From Manihot esculenta (taxonomy: Eukaryota > Streptophyta > Magnoliopsida > Malpighiales > Euphorbiaceae), in NCBI RefSeq assembly GCF_001659605.2, contig NC_035162.2, positions 32,560,950 through 32,624,949 of the forward strand: DNA of 64,000 nt. The letters are read 5' to 3'. Below the pieces are notes generated by a model, which saw only the letters and a list, made by a program, of their open reading frames with translations, was not told where the DNA came from and made no database searches. Positions 10,880 through 21,171 of the stretch are shown piece by piece (position 1 is the first letter of the stretch; every line of letters begins with the position of its first letter). The position numbers were made by a program, and so were the translations under genes.

Positions 10880-13239
10880 GATATCACTGGAGTATGAACT
10901 CCCGGGTCTCCCAGACACACTCTTCCATTATGTGGTGATTCCTAAGGACTTTCACCATCGGGATTTCCCTGTTCCTCAGCTTTCTGATCTGAGTGTCTAT
11001 GATCCATACTGGCTGCTCAACATAAGTGAGATCTCCAGAGATCTCTTCATCTGGCTCATCAAGAACCTTGTCCGGATCTGACACGAACTTCCATAACATG
11101 GAAACATGGAAAACCGGATGGATTCTCTCCGTGGAACCAAGTAAGTTTAACTTGTATGATACATTCCCAACCTTTTTGCAAGACCTCGGAGGGTCCGATG
11201 TATCTTGGAGCTAGCTTACCTTTCTTCCCAAAATGAACCACCCCTTTCATAGGAGACACCTTGAGCAACACCATATCTTCCTCCTAAAACACTACAAGCT
11301 TTCTACGAACATCTGCTTAACACTCCTGCCGGCTCACAGCCGCTTGATTCTTTCTTTGACCACTGGCCTTCTCTCTACTTTAGTATGGGATAAACTGCTA
11401 AGTGATTTTCGGCTGAGGGCATCTGTCATAACATTTGCCTCATCCGGATGATACTGAATCTTGCAATCATAGTCACTAAGCAGTTCTACCCATTTTCTCT
11501 GCCTCAGGTTTAACTCTTCCCGACTCAAGAGGTACAGTGGACTTTTATGATCTGTAAAGATCTCACATCTTACCCCATACAAGTAATGCCTCCACATCTT
11601 GAGTGCAACGATCACAGCTGTCGTCTCTAGATCACGTGTAGGGTAATTCAACTCATGCTCCTTCAACTGCCTAGAAACATAAGCAATTGCCCTCTCATAC
11701 TGCATCAACACACAATCTAGTCCCACTCGGGACGCATCACATAGCACTGTGAAGTCTTCATCACTGGTAGGCGGTGCTAACGCCGATGCTGACGTCAACC
11801 TTTTTCTTAACTTTTTAAAGCTTCTTTCACACTATTCTGACCAAACTAACTTCTGATTCATTCTTCGTCAACCCGGTCATAGGAGTAGCAACTTTGGAGA
11901 AATTTTGGATGAACCTCCTGTAGTAACCTGCCAAACCCAAAAAGCCTTTAATCTACATCATGGTAGTGGGTCTAGGCTAGTTAGCTACAACTTCAACTTT
12001 CTTGGGGTCTACCTCAAAACCCATTTTTTGACATATCATGACCCAAGAAAGATATGCTCCTTAACCGAAACTCACATTTGGAGAACTGGGCATCCAAGCC
12101 ATGTTCTCTCAGGGTCTGCAACACTGTCCTCAGATAATGGGCATGCTCCTCTGCGTTCTGAAATACACCAAGATATCGTCAATGAAGACAATAACAAAGT
12201 GATCCAGAAACTGACTAAAACTCTGCTCATGAGGTCCATGAATGCTGCAGGGGCATTGGCTAGCCCGAACGGCATCACTAGGAACTCATAGTGCCTATAT
12301 CTGGTCCTGAACGCCGTCTTCGGCACATCTTCTTCTCTGATTCTTAACTGATGATACCCGAATTTCAGATCTATCTTGGAGAAACAACCGGCTCCTATTA
12401 GTTGGTCTAAATAGATCGTCGATCCAAGGTAATAGATACTTGCTCTTGGTAGTGGCTTTGTTCAACTGCTTGCAGTCGATACAAAGTCTTAAGGATTCAT
12501 CCTTTATTCTCATAAACAACTCTAGAGCACCCCAAGGTGAGGTACTCGGTCGGATGAAACCCTTGTCTACCAACTCTTGCAACTGCTCCTTTAGCTCCTT
12601 CAACTCTGCTGGTGCCATTCTGTAGGGAGGGATAGAGATTGGTCTGGTTTCAGGCATCACTTCTATTTCAAACTCTATCTCCCTAGCAGGTGGTAGTCCT
12701 AGAAGCTCGTATGGGAAGACATCTGGAAACTCTCTGACCAGAGGCACTGAGGCGGGCTCCCTAACCTGACTATCAAGCTCTCTCACATGAGCTAGAAACC
12801 CCTGACAACCTCTCCTCAGCAACCTATAAGCCTATAGGGCTAATATCATACCTCTAGGTGTACCCTTCCTGTCTCCTCTGAAGACAACCTCTGACCCATC
12901 CTGATCTCTTAACCTGACTACCTTGTCTTTGCAGTCCAAGGTAGCACCATGAGCAGATAGCCAATCCATCCCTAGAATGACATCAAAATCCGTCAAGTCT
13001 AGAACCACAAGGCCGGCTGGAAGGCATCTACCCTCAACAAACACTGGACTATATCGGCAGACTGACTCTGCCACTGATGGATCACACTTGGGTCCACTGA
13101 CCCAAAGGGGACACTCTAACCTAGAGACTATCAAACCCACTCTATCTACGGCTCTTAGAGCAACAAAAGAATTAGATGCACTAGGGTCCATTAAATCATA
13201 CACATCTGAACAACCAATGATGAGATTACCTGACACCAC
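10880..13239 (-). pseudogene. pol of chromovirus D: protease, RT, RNase H, chromodomain; integrase deleted
   Basis: Protease piece 13239-12832 includes VILGMDWLS, but the active-site triplet reads DPSAS where A and C have DPGAS, so the glycine is lost. RT follows in broken pieces (12822-12295 and 12326-12072: [33 protein letters not shown]). RNase H (11798-11334) retains [13 protein letters not shown] text as [10 protein letters not shown], and TDHKS. At about 11334-11340 the frame jumps from RRPVVKE straight to the region just before the chromodomain, so the zinc-binding and catalytic integrase core of about 1 kb is absent. A C-terminal piece (11274-10884) keeps [23 protein letters not shown] and a chromodomain-like tail. 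Several stops, including CAG-to-TAG changes at 12832-12834 and 11284-11286. Confidence 0.85.
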
Positions 13240-13263
13240 GGTGTTGGATGTGTTCGCCTCTTG

Positions 13264-14827
13264 CTATGTCATAGTGAAGATCCGAGCTGAAGTTGATGGA
13301 CCTTCACCCCGGGAACCTACTGAAGAAGAGGTTGCCCCTCTCCCTCTGCCTCTGCCACTGCCCTGTGTCATGGCTGGAGCTACTCGCTGAGCCACACTAC
13401 CAGAAGCTGTCTGCTGGGACGGTGCCATAAAAGCTGCTCTAGGACACTCCCATGCTATGTGTCCCTCCTGCCCACATCTGTAACATGCTGATGTCCCAAA
13501 CCGACAGACTCCCTTGTGCGGTTTACCGCACCTCAAGAATTATGAACCATCTGATCTTGAGCTCGAGCCACCACTCATACCCAGACCGGACTTCAACCGG
13601 TTCCAGAACTTATTCTTCTTCGGCTTTTTAGAGCCTCCGTCCCACTTTTTGCTACCCGAAGCTGCTGCACTCATAGAAGAGAAGTTGAACTTCCCGGAAC
13701 CTGGGGTCTTAGAACCCGAGGGCTGTGCCACTTGCTGTTTAACTGTCCCCTGTATGATGGCACTAGCCTCCATCTTTCGTGCTGCATCTACTATGATGTG
13801 GAAGTCCTCTCTCTCTGCTACCAGAATTAAGGAGGAATACCTAGGGTGGCGCCTTATGGTATACCTCCTAGCTTTCTTTTGATCTGTGTCATATGCCTGG
13901 CCCATATACTGCAGCAACTCCAGAAACCTGTCAGTGTACTCATCTACACTCATCTCCTCTGTTTGCCTTAGCTGTTCAAACTCCACAACTTTCAGCTCTC
14001 TGGAACTATCAGGAAAAGCCCATCCTGCAAACTTATTTGCAAACTGCTCCCAGGATAAGCTTTCCAACCTCGAGTCAACATAGTTCTTAAACCATTCTCT
14101 TGCTTTCTTGCACTTCAAAGTGAACCCCACTATCTGAATGGCTCTACTATCATTAGCTCCCAACTATAATCATCTTTACAGTCTTGAGGTACTCAAATGG
14201 GTCATCTCCTGTTTTAAACTTGGGAGCATCCAACTTCAGATAGTCGGTCATCTTTACCTTGCTCCCAACTAATGAGCTAGGTTTGGATGTTTGGACATCT
14301 GGGACTATTGGTTCTGCTGGTGGTGGAGGAGGTGCAGCATTCCCTGGGTTAGGGTTTGCTGGATTTGGATAGAAGGGTGAAGGTGAATACATAGGGTACT
14401 GGGGATAAGGTGGGTAAAAAGGAGGATAGGGCATGAAGGTAGGATATGGACTATAACCGGAGTAATCCGATGTACCCCCCATCGGATACCCTGGGCCCTG
14501 TGGAAAGGGTTGGTACTGTGGTGGGTGAGCATATCCCGAGGCCTGAGTGCCTCCTTGAGACTCTTCCATACCCTCATCAGACATACTCATGCCCAGACTA
14601 CCATCTCTTCTCTGATCATCCTCCTCTACCTCCCTCACATCAGCCGACATTCTACCTGGATCTGTTCTCCTCCTGTTCACATCAAAGGACCTTCTAGGGC
14701 CCCTTGATGTCCCTTCTCTGCTAGATCTATTAGACATTGCCCTTGGCAAAGCAGGGGGGCGGGCATCCATGCCCTCAATCTCTAGTGGGACTCTAGTCAA
14801 TCGTGCAGATCGACGAGTGCCTCTCAT
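13264..14827 (-). pseudogene. gag of chromovirus D, frameshifted
   Basis: The start at 14827 reads MRGTRRSARLTRVP, the same N-terminus as in A and C. A proline/tyrosine-rich segment and then KMTDYLKLDAPKF lead to a frameshift near 14153-14163. The capsid part continues (GFTLKCKKAREWFKNYV, WAFPDSSRELK, MSVDEYTDRFLELL) to a TAA at about 13537-13539. The double knuckle follows (CGKPHKGVC, then CYRCGQEGHIAWEC), ending at a TAG (13264-13266) where A has a CAG codon. Gag would package the element RNA. Confidence 0.88.
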
Positions 14828-15073
14828 TCTGTTTTCTGAAACATAACATACACACATAACATTAGCATCATATCGTTCATGTGGAAACACATGAACCCGC
14901 ATCACATACATCACATATCATTAATGCACATGCATATCATCATGGCATTTCAGATCATCATCAAGACAGGACTCTATATCCTATCCTAGTGGACATGATT
15001 TTTCCTATTGTGCTTGCCCTTCTATAACATCTATGAGCCTGACACTCTCTAGGTCTGACCATATGAACCTAGG

Positions 15074-15085
15074 GCTCTGATACCA
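15074..15085 (-). promoter_or_regulatory. primer binding site of D
   Basis: Minus TGGTATCAGAGC, initiator tRNA-Met type, three bases from the LTR end at 15089. Confidence 0.9.
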
Positions 15086-15125
15086 CTCTGTAATGACCCA
15101 GAAACCGAACTGCTACCAGCGCTAG

Positions 15126-16925
15126 TGACAGGAGCGGTTGTCGAAGCCGGTCAAAAATAACCTTCTTGGTTACCTACAATTTACAACTGTAGACAGTGGT
15201 GAAGGATCGTATCCACAAAGAATTGATTACCTATTTATTTATCTTAATCAAGACCAATAGGACTAATTGAAAGCACAAGTGAAAGCAAGTAATCAAAGAG
15301 AAATAGAAACAAGTGCAAGGAAAGTAAAAAGGGGGGGTTTTTGAGATGATTTGATTAACAACTATTGAAAGCAATTAAAATAGCAAGTAATCTAAAATAA
15401 GAGAGAAATCAATATGATAAAAGTCTAGTTGAAGATATGGATCCACTTTGGTTGTTTGGGTTGATCATTGAAACATGGTTATCTTGATTGATTCAATAGG
15501 TTGGTTATGGGGGTGGAAGACGCTTCTCACCACCATGTCTTTCCTTATGAACAAACTGATTAGGGAATGTCCTCTAATCAATTACTAATCAACAAATTGC
15601 CAAGGAATGTCCTTGGGCCATAGGCATCAAAACAATTGCCAATTGCATGAAGAACAAGAAAGATCCAAACCCTAGCTACTCAAACGCATGAGATGTTGCT
15701 ATATCATACAATTTCTTAGTTTTTACACCAAGTGTTCTATGGACAAAATATTTCCAGCAATTACGGACTAACAAATATCCTAATCCAACAATCAATTAAC
15801 TTTGCAATCAAGAATCAAGTGGCCAATTTGATCAAAACAACAAAGCAATCTTGGAATCAAAGCACAATTGCATGAATATTGATAAAATCAAAGACAAAAG
15901 TTTCTGTTCAGATCTCACAACCCTTTAAACAACCTTAGTTTCAACCAAACTTCAACTAGAAAGAAGGTTTCAGCCACTCATGGCTGAACCAAACAGAAAA
16001 TAAAATAAAAGAAAGAAGAAGATGAAGAACTAAAGTGTGGAGAGAGGCCTTGGAGCCTTGCCGATTTCTTGGAGAAGAGGTGGAACCAAATCTGTCTTCT
16101 TGTCTTCTTGAAGCCTTTAAATAGATCTTGAGAGGCTCCTTAGGGTTTGGTGGCAGTCCATGAGTCTTTTAGAGGCTGTCCAAAGTGCCCTTGGTGTTGC
16201 ATGTGCCTTGTTTGTGCATGAGTGAAGGCAAAAACGAGTCACATGTGATAGAAGGCAAGTGGGGGCACTTTGGTCTTTTCATAGCTGTCCAAGATCCTTA
16301 AGATGTTGTACATTCAGGCCAAGAGATTGCCCATGCACTAATGAGGAAGGTGGAGCCTTCTTTGGAAACTTGAATGAAGTGGGAAACATGTGATCTTTGG
16401 ATTTGGCTTCCTTAATAAGCTTGATCTTTGAGATCCAATATTTGAATGTGAACCTTGAAGATTTGGATCTCAAGATATTTTCCTTATTTGGCTCCTCAAA
16501 TATGGCAACTTGGGATATGGCTTCTTGAATAAGGAAAAAATGCATTAGAGCGCATTTTCGGCTGCCTAAATTGAGTTTCGGAGGCTAGACTTTCGGTTCT
16601 GGTCTGAAGGTTCGGGGGCCGAAGGTTGGGGTTCGGCGGCCGAAGAAGGCCGACTTTCGTCTCTGGAGCCAATGTTCGGCGGTCGAAGGTGCCGTCGAAG
16701 GTGGGGCAGTTTCGTCTCTGGACTGGGCTTTCGACCGCCGAAGGTGCTGCCGAAGGTGGCTTTTCCAGATTTTGCACTTTTGAGCGTTTTTAAGAGCATT
16801 TTCTCTTGAATGTCCCTTTTCACCTAATATCTGCAAAACATGATTAAAACCACAAAATTAAGCAGAAAAGATGTAAATAGACATCAAGAATATCATGATA
16901 ATATGGGCTAATTTATGCTCTATCA
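15126..16925 (-). mobile_element. solo LTR S2 of the Athila-like family (1800 bp)
   Basis: Plus text TGACAGGAGCGG...GCTCTATCA, flanked by a perfect target duplication GCTAG (15121-15125 and 16926-16930). Its first 770 bp closely match the 5' LTR of element E (62344-63107). It carries a block of chromovirus-style CGG palindromes at 16551-16765. No internal region, so a solo LTR. The insertion sits 37 bp inside the 5' LTR of D and is younger than D. Confidence 0.93.
16551..16765. repeat. CGG-palindrome block inside Athila-like solo LTR S2
   Basis: Contains TTCGGCGGCCGAA, TTCGGGGGCCGAA, TTCGACCGCCGAA-like variants and the linked spacer words CTTTCGTCTCTGGAG and TTTCGTCTCTGGACTGGG. The same spacers accompany the palindromes in chromovirus LTRs (for example 25730-25810). 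The H and S3 LTRs of the same family lack this block. Confidence 0.85.
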
Positions 16926-19076
16926 GCTAGGATCCAGATCGACTTAAGGTCGTCGGGACCCGTAGCAAGCCTACTATACATCCTGTACATCTGATAAAAT
17001 CCCGTACATGATCATACATTTTCATAAAAACTTTAAACTTTCACATATACCAAGCTTGACCTGTGCATGCACCATACTGTAAGCATAAAACCCCATACTA
17101 GAGCCCTAATCAAATGCTCTAGTGGGTCAACATAGCATACATCAAGCTTGGTTCAACATTTCTTATCATTAAAACATTTCATAAGGATCATGTACAACAG
17201 GGATTAAACATAAACATTAGGGCCAAGCACAATACTATTCCTTATACAATACTTTACATTACATCATTTTATTTACATTACATGTCCATTTCTAATCTAT
17301 TACATATACTATACCATAACCTTACAGACTTTCCCATAGCTACTTGTGCTCCTGCAACCTTGGGGGTTAGGGGAGAGGGGTGAGCTACAACAGCCCAGTG
17401 AGCAGAACAATAAAAACATTGAAATAAACATATGCCATCATGAAATGCGTCACATTACAAGTAAATCACATCACGGATGGACTGATCCAAAAATCCCTCT
17501 ACTATGTGCCCGGCCCTCGGTGGAGCTCCTCAAGACTTCTGTTACATACATAAGCTTTGTGCCCGGCCCTCGATGGGGCTCCTCAGGACTTCTATTACAT
17601 AGCATAATATCTAGAGGGCTAATGGGTCGTCCTGTTGTCCATCCACACCCACAATGAATAATGCAATGCGACATATTCGTGGAATCTAATGCAAACAACC
17701 TATTACATATCATGATGCATGAACATGCTTAAAACATTTGATTTCTTGAAATAAAAGATTAGTTTAGTTCCACTCACCTCTGGCTGACTCTGGACTAACT
17801 CTGAAGCAGCTATCTCACTATTGATCACCTCGGTTCCTTAGGTTTGATCCTACACAGGTAGACTCAAATGAGGGACCAAACATACTCTAACATAATTCTA
17901 AACATCCCCCCAAAAACCCCCTAAAACATCATAAAACATTCATATAAAACATTCATAGAAAACATGCAAAGGAAGGCTGGACAGGGCACTTTCGGCAGTA
18001 GGTTCGGCGGCCGAAAGTCCCTCCAGAGCCGAAAGTCAGGCACTTTCAGAGGCAGGGTTCGGCGGCCGAAAGTCCTTTCAGAGCCGAAAGTCACCCATTT
18101 TCGGGGGCAGGTTCGGCAACCGAAACTCCCCTCCAGAGCTGAAAGTCCAAACTTTCGGGGGCAAGTTTAGGCGGCCTAAAGCTGCCTCCAGGCAGGTTCG
18201 GCGGCCGAACCTGGCCTCTCCCAAAGGGCAGAACCCGAGCCTCACATGCACATCCAGCCACCCCAAAGCCTCTCAACTCATACCAACTCACACAAAAGCA
18301 TGCATAAACATATTTTCAAGCATTTAGGGGCTTAAAACTAACCTATACCCCAACAAACATCATATTAAGCATACATTTAACATAAAGGGTACATAAACTC
18401 TTAACATTTTAGTTATACTCTAAACATGCATTATATACCCTTAAAACCCCTCAAAACTTACTTAAAACATGAAAGAAGAGGAGGATCTACACTTACCTCT
18501 TGAAGATCGAGAGGAAATGCGATTCCAAACTTTGAGATTAGGAGGAAAAGAGCTCCGGGGGTCTCCAAGCTTCAAAACCTTTATCTTAGCTTAAAATCTT
18601 CAAAACATGGTAAAAACTCATAAAAACTCTGGGAGATTTGAAGGAAAACATAAAATCAACCGTCAAGGTTCAAGAACTCACCTTTGCCCAAAAATTGAGA
18701 GAGAAAACTCGCCCATTTTTGGACATGGGACCTTTTATAGGTGGCTGGCCAGACCACCTTCGGAGGCCAAAGGTGCTTCCACAACTCCACCATGTTCGGC
18801 GGCCAAACTTGGGGTTCGGCGGCAGCAAAAGGGAGCCACCTTCGGCGGCCGAACATGAGGTTCGACGGCCGAACCTGGCATTTCCCTTCAAAACTTTCTT
18901 TTCTTTCAAAACTCAATTTTCTTTCTTGATCAAACCATAAAACATGCAAAAACATTTTAGAAAACCTTTATTTTACCCTTCTAGAAGGGTTCTGACATCC
19001 GAGGAAATTCCAGATTCCAACGGAGATTCCACCGGAAGGTAGGAATTCCGATGCCGGGGTCTAGCCGGGTATTACA

Positions 19077-20023
19077 TTTTTTTGCACAAGGACATTCAGC
19101 CACACCTTGGCGCCGCACCTCTGCTCTTCACAACACACCATTCAAACCTTCTTCTCTTCTTTTTTTCTTTATTTTTTTGGTTTTGCTTCAGCCATGAGTG
19201 GCTGAAAACTTTATTTCTAGTTGAAGATTGGTTGATACTTTAGTTGTTTAATGGATTGGGAGATTTGAACACACATTGTTTAACTTTTGTTTTTCAATAT
19301 TCATGCAATCTCATGCTTAATTCCATTGTTGCTTTGTTATTTTGATCAATATGGCTAATTGATTCTTGATTGCAAGGTAATAAATTGTTAGTTTGGATAG
19401 TTTTAAGTCCGTAATTGCTTGGATTGTTCAAATACAAGTAACTCTTGGTGTAAAAACTAAGGAAATTGCATGATCTAGCGATATCACCATGTGTTTGGGT
19501 AGCTAGAATTAGGTCTTTCTATTTCTTAATGCAATTGACAGTTGTTAGATGCCTAAGGCCCAAGGACGTTCCTTGGCAACTTGTTGATTAGTGATTGGTT
19601 AGAGGACATTCCCTAATTAATTTATGCTTAAGGAGAGATATGGTGGTGAGAAGCGTCTTCCATCTCCATAACTAATTTATTGAATCAAACAAAGGAATCC
19701 AAATATCAATGATCAATCCCAACAACTGAAGTGGATCCAATTATTCAACTAGAGCCTTTCTCATATTTGAATTTCTTTATTTTATTATTCGCTTTACTTT
19801 ATTGCTTTCATTATTAGTTTAACGGAATCAATCTCAAACTCCCCTTTTACTTTACTTGTAGTTTACTTTTATTTTACTTTCAGTTTGTTTTCTTGGTATT
19901 GATAAGAAAGATAGGTAAGTATCAATTCCCTGTGGATTCGATCCTTGTACCACTATCTGCAGTTGTAAGATTGTTGATAACTGAAAAGATTATTTTTGAC
20001 CGGTTTCGACAACCGCACACTCA
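19077..20023 (+). other. distal part of the H LTR, no gene
   Basis: Resumes H after D. Includes text antiparallel to S2/S3 ('GCCATGAGTGGCTGAAA', 'GGCCCAAGGACGTTCCTTGG'). The 81-codon frame at 19893-20138 crosses the LTR boundary and is not a gene. Confidence 0.65.
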
Positions 20024-20471
20024 ACTTATAAAACCAATGATATTGATCACACTATCAAATCATTTGAGCACGGCCATGCATTTCTCAGTCTCACTTATCG
20101 AAGGGCCCATAAGATATCTCTCTCAAAGAGAGGGATAAATTCTGTCTTGATTGTTCAATATCCTCTACATAATTTCTATTATGCTCAATCATAACCTTTA
20201 TGATTATCCGATTAAAGATAATGTTTGGTTATGTCAAAACATAACAGTCCTTATGTTGGAAACTATGACAATCTCAAGTAAAAGAATTAAGACATAACTA
20301 CTTTGAGATTCACTTATGACAATAACCCATGTAGTGATCTCAATATGGGTCCATCCAATACTTTGTTCTCTAACAAGTATCTATGATTATTGAATTATAT
20401 CAACATATACATAATCATTTCATGATTATCATTCAATAATCATACTAGTCATATTTTATTATTATCAACAT
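20024..20471 (-). mobile_element. truncated copia LTR fragment, K family
   Basis: About 430 bp align with 4388-4817 in the K LTR (for example 'TGATATTGATCACACTATC', 'GAGCACGGCCATGCATTTC', 'TCATAATCATTT' blocks), with scattered substitutions. A deletion near 20030-20036 joins 'ACTTATA' to downstream text. No second LTR or coding part is nearby; it is older than K judging by divergence. Confidence 0.85.
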
Positions 20472-21171
20472 TGATGTTCTCAGATCTAGAGAATAGGGTT
20501 TATAGTATATGTGTGTAAGCTTGTCCATGAGAAGGGTCCCTCTTTCCTTTTTATTCTTTTATTCTTGCTTGCTAGTGACGCCTAACGGCCTCTCTGCTAC
20601 AGTGACACTCGTCTCTGTTATGCAGGCCCGTACGTACAGTAGCGTTAGTCTCCTTACCTATGTCAGGCGGCCATTTAATTTTTCCCAGTGCCCATGCGAG
20701 TAGGGCTGCGAAGGGACAGGGCCTGCTTATTCCTCACTGCGTCCCATCACCGGGCCGGCTTCGTTCTTACCGGGCTTGGGCTTGCGGGCAACCCGGCCTG
20801 CCATTCATGCTGGAGCCTAAGCCTAAGCTGTTGGGCAGGCCTGCCTAGGGGCATTTTGAGCTTTGGACCTGATCTGCTTTCGTGGGCCCTGACTCGGCCC
20901 AGGTGGGTACGAGGCCCAACGGTTATCTATTGCCCCATTGCCTCCTCAGCAATTATTGCATGAGTGATGAGGGGATAAATATCGAGAACCCATTATGATC
21001 GCGCAACCCGAGCATGGTTCCCATAAAAAAGTCTCTTCTTCACTTTTCTATTTTCGAAATTCAAATTCTCCCAATCTTCACAGAATCCTTACTCTCCTTT
21101 TGCTTTCTACATGCTCCGTTCATCCTGTCCTTCTGCCCCAATCGTCTTTAAGGTACATTTTTCATACTGCT
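20472..21171 (+). other. 5' flank of the PF04195-like gene, no confident gene
   Basis: Mixed-composition DNA, locally GC-richer (20690-20930) than neighbouring TE sequence. It contains short open frames (20509-20963) without recognisable motifs. It may hold the promoter and 5' untranslated region of the following pseudogene; 'GGGGATAAATATCGAG' near 20970 is a possible TATA-like element. Confidence 0.4.

Larger units (their letters stand above)
8708..19076 (-). mobile_element. Ty3 chromovirus D, defective, minus strand, interrupted by S2
   Basis: 3' LTR 8708-10775, polypurine tract, pol remnants, gag remnants, primer site 15074-15085, then 5' LTR 15089-19076 split by S2. The two LTRs are clearly one family and very close in most stretches, with indels in the palindrome clusters. 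The internal region is only about 4.3 kb because the integrase core is deleted. Flanking pentamers (GCCCC on the left, TTTTT on the right) do not form a target duplication. Confidence 0.88.
15089..19076 (-). mobile_element. 5' LTR of chromovirus D (15089-15125 + 16931-19076)
   Basis: Only 37 bp of LTR precede the S2 insertion; the rest resumes at 16931. About 2.18 kb in total. It carries a minisatellite (17505-17590), palindrome clusters (17990-18215 and 18760-18880) and a TATA box on minus at 18733-18739. The first 37 bp differ more from the other LTR than the remainder does. Confidence 0.88.
4962..20023 (+). mobile_element. Athila-like Ty3 element H, 3' portion, heavily interrupted
   Basis: Visible pieces are the integrase C-terminus (4964-5209), 3' untranslated region (5210-5906 and 8116-8258), and the 3' LTR (8259-8707 then 19077-20023). 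Sequences matching the conserved Athila tail 'GAGGACAATGCATG...GTGTGGGGG' and 'CTTGAGGACAAGCAA' precede the LTR, as they do in mirrored form in element E. H hosts copia K at its left, solo LTR S1 and element D. The 5' two thirds lie beyond K, outside the window. Confidence 0.8.
8259..20023 (+). mobile_element. 3' LTR of Athila-like element H (8259-8707 + 19077-20023)
   Basis: It starts TGATCAGTCC and ends CAACCGCACACTCA, matching in reverse the ends of S2, S3 and E (TGACAG...GGTTGTCGAAGCCGG on plus). It is about 1.4 kb without element D, which splits it between 8707 and 19077. It lacks the CGG-palindrome block that S2 carries. The right edge touches a copia LTR fragment at 20024. Confidence 0.8.

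Noticed and set aside
16551..16765. Possible CRISPR-like array of short palindromic repeats
   Set aside because: Repeats are 13 bp with irregular related spacers in a plant retrotransposon. No unique spacers of constant length and no cas genes.
20509..20963. Several overlapping plus-strand frames
   Set aside because: No motif and mutually overlapping frames; better explained as 5' flank of the PF04195-like gene.
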